Below, piece by piece: positions 60,788 through 64,000 of a DNA stretch of 64,000 nucleotides. The DNA is from Zingiber officinale (taxonomy: Eukaryota > Streptophyta > Magnoliopsida > Zingiberales > Zingiberaceae). Both the position numbers and the translations under genes were made by a program. The stretch is from the NCBI RefSeq assembly GCF_018446385.1, contig NC_056002.1, forward strand, positions 11,914,894 to 11,978,893, read 5' to 3'. Numbering within the stretch: the first letter of the stretch is position 1; each line of letters starts with the position of its first letter. Below the pieces are notes generated by a model. That model saw only the letters and a list, made by a program, of their open reading frames with translations. It did no database searches and was not told the origin of the DNA.

Positions 60788-61530
60788 ATGTTTAGAGGGA
60801 TGTCGGCCCCTGCGGCCCGTGCAGCCCGTGCGACCCTTACGGCCCCTGCCGCCCTTACGACCCTTGCGGCCCCTGCCTCCCCCGCGGCCCCTGCCGCCCC
60901 TGCCACTCCTGTTTTAGGGCAGCACGACCCAAACTCTCCGACTTCAGCGTGGGTAAGATTTCTTTTTCCTTATCTTTTATTATTGTCTTCCTTTTCTTTA
61001 TCTTTCAGTATTGTCTTTAAGGACATTTTCCAAACTCCAAAGGTCATTTAGGGGGTTTATTCATTCTAGATTTCTAATGACTTTTAATGACTTTTTTAAA
61101 TGATAAGACTTTTGTAGAGTTGATGGAATTCCACAGACTTGTAAATATTTTTTAAATTTGATTGGTAATGCAGGTTGATTTAATGGTGAAGATAGATGAA
61201 TTGAATGGGACAATCAGGGACGAATTTAAAAATTTAAGAACTATTCATGCGTCTAATAAAGGTAATGCATGTGTAATTAAATTTTTCATAAATTTTAAGA
61301 TGTTATTACCTCTTTATTTGATTTATTTACTTTCAGGGAATTTATGTTGTAAAGATTTTGCAAAAGATGTTGCGAAAGACGATGTTGTGAAAGATATTGC
61401 ATTGCACATTGCAATCAGTGGTGCAATCGTTATTTTTGTAGAATTTTTTTCATTTCCCTTTTTATTATTGGGTCAATATGCTTTATTTTGGCTTGCACAT
61501 TATCCGGTGGTAACGCCGCAGTTATTCTAG
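60788..61530 (+). CDS. Unrecognised small protein, Ala-rich N-terminus and hydrophobic C-terminus
   Basis: Three exons with GT-AG borders and matching phases: 60788-60952, 61174-61261, 61337-61530; 447 nt, 148 aa. I do not recognise it. The N-terminus ([17 protein letters not shown]...) is Arg/Ala-rich without acidic residues, then Ala/Pro repeats (to about residue 43), which would suit an organellar transit peptide but is partly a short DNA repeat (GCGGCCC(C/G)TGC-type words). Residues 56-84 are charged ([20 protein letters not shown]), then [22 protein letters not shown] leads into hydrophobic segments ([26 protein letters not shown]). Alternative start at 60731 would add 19 residues. The same exons are decayed in copy A. 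Whether it is expressed is unknown. Confidence 0.45.
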
Positions 61531-62176
61531 GTTTGTTAGGGTCATTTTTTTTAAGTTCCATCTCTGTTTTTAGTCTATGGTGTCAATCTTAGAATAGGGT
61601 TTTCATAGGAGGATATACATCATTGACAAAATATGCACTTACATCCAAAAATGAACATGATCCAACTATTTTATCATTTGAAGCAAGATTTAGTGAATCT
61701 CACAATATTAAAGTGCCAATAGTGGAAAATGTTTGTTTACACCACTTTCTTTTCTTACTGCACATTTTATTTCTAACTACAATTATCAATCACAATATGC
61801 ATTTGAATTTCCTTAAAACAATTTTTACAGTGATCTTGTACCTCTATTTTGGTTTTATATATCATTCCTTCCAGTTATTTAATTCTCAGAAAATTTGTGT
61901 GCCATCATACATTGATTTAACATGATCTCTACATCTGGGGCCTTTTAATCTTTTATCGATTCTTGCTAGATGTGTGCAGGAAAAATATGAAGTAATGGAG
62001 AGCAGGGCTGTAATATCTTTGAACTTTAATTTAACTCAGCAAACATTCTGCTCATTTATCTGATGCCATCATGTTGTACAATCATGTGACTTTTGCTGTT
62101 TTATAGGACACTAAGTTCAGATAATTCATCTGAGAACATATTAAGATGGCATAGATAAATTTTCCTTTGTAGTCAG
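61531..62176 (+). other. Downstream part shared with copy A, no recognised gene
   Basis: Near-identical to copy A apart from two indels. Short frames such as 61623-61925 have no family resemblance. Confidence 0.4.
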
Positions 62177-64000
62177 ATGATCTTTGCTGCAACTCATGAA
62201 GCATACCAGAAGAAAGGTTGGGTATGACAAATCCAGATCATATCAATCAGGTATGGAAAATCAGTCTATTGCGCACACATTGTGATTTAGGGGAAGTCAT
62301 TTCTTATCCACTTGTGCACTCCTGAGTCAATCAAAGGATAGAAATTGTAGTAACCTTCATTATCAACTTAAAATCATAATCATCCAATTGATGATCTCAA
62401 TGAGCTCTGTTGGTTGCTTTCTAACTATAATATATTGCACTTGTAAATAAAAAGGAAAAATTCGTTCTCCCTTGGTGGACATTCTTGGGTTCTGATTATG
62501 AAATAGGCAATTGGGATTTGATGCAGAAGCAGATTACTGGGTTGGTTCTTCGTGAATCCCTGTGAGATTCCTCAAGTCAGTCAAGGTTGGCAGGATATTA
62601 GTTGCATCCTGTTGAAATTGCCTTTCCAAACACTGAATTGTCCTGTAAACTTTTTTCTAGTACGTTAATCAGCCTAAATTCATATAGATTTTCTCCACAG
62701 AAATGCTGAGTCTGCATTCTCTCAATTTTGAAATTGTACATAATTGACCAGCCAACTCAAGGTTGCTTCAACCTTATACAATGCTTTTATGTTGTTAATA
62801 ATAAACACTTCTATTTCTAAAGGACAATGTGATGTTGAAAATACTAAGTAAGAACAGCTTATACTCTGTTTCTGACTTGTACTGTGAAAAGTATTTCATG
62901 TCTCCTACATTTATTTGGAACATAGCTGTGTGATTGAAGACTGATGAACTTGCTTTACTCTTTATTTTTTAATTCTTTTCTTTGAGCTTGTTAATTCAAC
63001 CTTCCACGGATGTTTTTGCCTTTTTATGCCTTACATCCTTAATTTTATGTTGCTATTTACCAATTTCAGTGCAAGAGAGAGCCCTTCATTGAGAGAGTAA
63101 AGGAGGAAAATGGTGAAGGATGCAACATTGATGGTTTTGTGGAAGTGAGTAAAGTTGCTAGAAATTTTCACTTTGCCCCTGGAAAAAGGTTCCATGGATC
63201 TTTCATTATTTTGCAAGCATTCGGACTGACAATTATAATGTGAGAATAAAGTCCCAAATAGCATCACCTTTTACCTTGGTTATGAATGCATTGTTCTTTC
63301 AGCATCATGTAAAATTTTCAACTGATGATTAACATATTTTTTCTTCTGACTGAAACTAGATGAGCCACAAAATAAACAAATTATCTTTTGGAAAGGAATT
63401 CCCTGGTGTTATAAACCCACTTTATAGGTAAGTTGGGAAAAACTATCTCCAATTGTGGTATTTGTATTATATATCTGGCAATTTGTAGTTGTTTTTTATT
63501 CTAAGTTTTAATGGTTTCATTAAATCCAGTGTCAAGTGAATGCACACAACTCACTTCTGGAATGTATCAATATTTCATCATAGTGAGCGTACATCTTATA
63601 TGTTTCTCTCAGTTAATTTGCATAATTCAAAAGTTACTTTGCTAGAATTTTGATTGGTTCTTTCACGATTGAATGGTCATTTGTAGTTATTTATCATGTT
63701 TGATTCAGTTATTTTACCTCTTCCATTTCAATGCTTCAAATAGTGTGTCAAATCTCTCTTATTTGTCATCGGAAATATAGATACTATACAACTATTTGAT
63801 TGATTTTCCTGCATCACAGGTTGTTCCTACAATCTATACTGATATCAGAGGCCGTAAAATTTACTCCAACCAGGTTAGCAAATTGTGGATAAGTTTATTT
63901 CCTATAAATTATGTTCTATTTCATTTCTCAGTAACAGAGCACTTCAGAAATGCAGATGCATATCTGAAGCTGCCAGCTGGCGTTTACTTCTTTTATGACT
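62177..64000 (+). pseudogene. ERGIC3/ERV46-like cargo receptor, broken, runs off the right edge
   Basis: ERV46-type proteins cycle between ER and Golgi as cargo receptors. Exons seen: 62177-62250 (DLCCNS, then EAYQKKGW and TNPDHINQ, with a short deletion and a frameshift), 63070-63239 (CKREPFIERVKEENGEGCNI, NFHFAPGKRFHG; frame lost after it), 63360-63427 (SHKINKLSFGKEFPGVINPL), 63530-63586 (matching VQWIQHT.SGMYQYFI with a stop and shift), 63820-63873 (VVPTIYTDIRGRKIYSNQ, intact) and from about 63925 (FSVTEHFRNADAY, PAGVYFFYD). The N-terminal exons of the family (MDKIFNKLRNLDAYPKV type) are not in the window, and the last acceptor is doubtful. The 3' exons are better kept than the 5' ones, so an expressed shorter form cannot be ruled out. 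Confidence 0.7.

Overview
The window is nuclear DNA of a flowering plant: spliced genes with GT-AG introns, AT-rich intergenic DNA, and a dense load of plant-type transposons (Ty1/copia, RTE LINE, MULE, hAT, SINE, solo LTRs). Gene structure and repeat style suggest a monocot, and the LTR types made me think of the ginger/banana order, but that last step is an impression and not a demonstration. No gene was confirmed by database search; products were recognised from translated motifs.

Layout. 1-1223 (-): N-terminal 407 codons of a phytochrome kinase substrate (PKS) gene that runs off the left edge. 1224-7000: AT-rich spacer with a SINE, a microsatellite and a foldback MITE. 7077-16950 (-): a complete NOT2/VIP2 gene (CCR4-NOT subunit 2, 13 coding exons, 657 aa) with a 726-bp TIR element in its second coding intron (the first lies between the 6-codon exon and exon 2). 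17852-20324 (-): a complete KORRIGAN-type membrane-anchored GH9 endoglucanase (6 exons, 624 aa), one intron of which appears to be GC-AG. 20640-24190: spacer ending in a tandem repeat array. 24640-31126 (-): a decayed MULE transposase gene interrupted by a SINE, itself interrupted by a 4.1-kb solo-LTR-like element. 32315-32636 (-): a broken CRIPT fragment. 33646-36411 (+): a complete RPB10 gene (RNA polymerase I/II/III common subunit, 4 exons, 71 aa). 38074-39040: a 967-bp solo LTR. 39090-43172 (-): remnants of a MULE transposase and of a plant-mobile-domain/Ulp1 protease gene.

The right third holds a segmental duplication. Copy A (44210-51165) and copy B (60905-63555) share an unrecognised small gene and broken exons of an ERGIC3/ERV46-like cargo receptor. 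Copy A is split by a deleted Ty1/copia element (46243-49528). Between the copies lie an RTE LINE (51393-55848, itself hit by an 1132-bp solo LTR), two hAT-like elements and a decayed copia polyprotein. Copy B keeps a promoter and an intact reading frame for the small gene (predicted 148 aa) and continues to the right edge.

The most unusual structure is a seven-unit array of 41-bp repeats (53000-53277) in the presumed U3 of the 1132-bp solo LTR. Each unit forms a 7-bp hairpin. Three different stem sequences occur and all changes are compensated on the other arm. The 967-bp solo LTR carries a looser, unrelated GC-rich hairpin repeat in the same relative position upstream of its TATA box. The host genes are housekeeping or signalling genes with no evident functional link; the rest is the record of transposon nesting.
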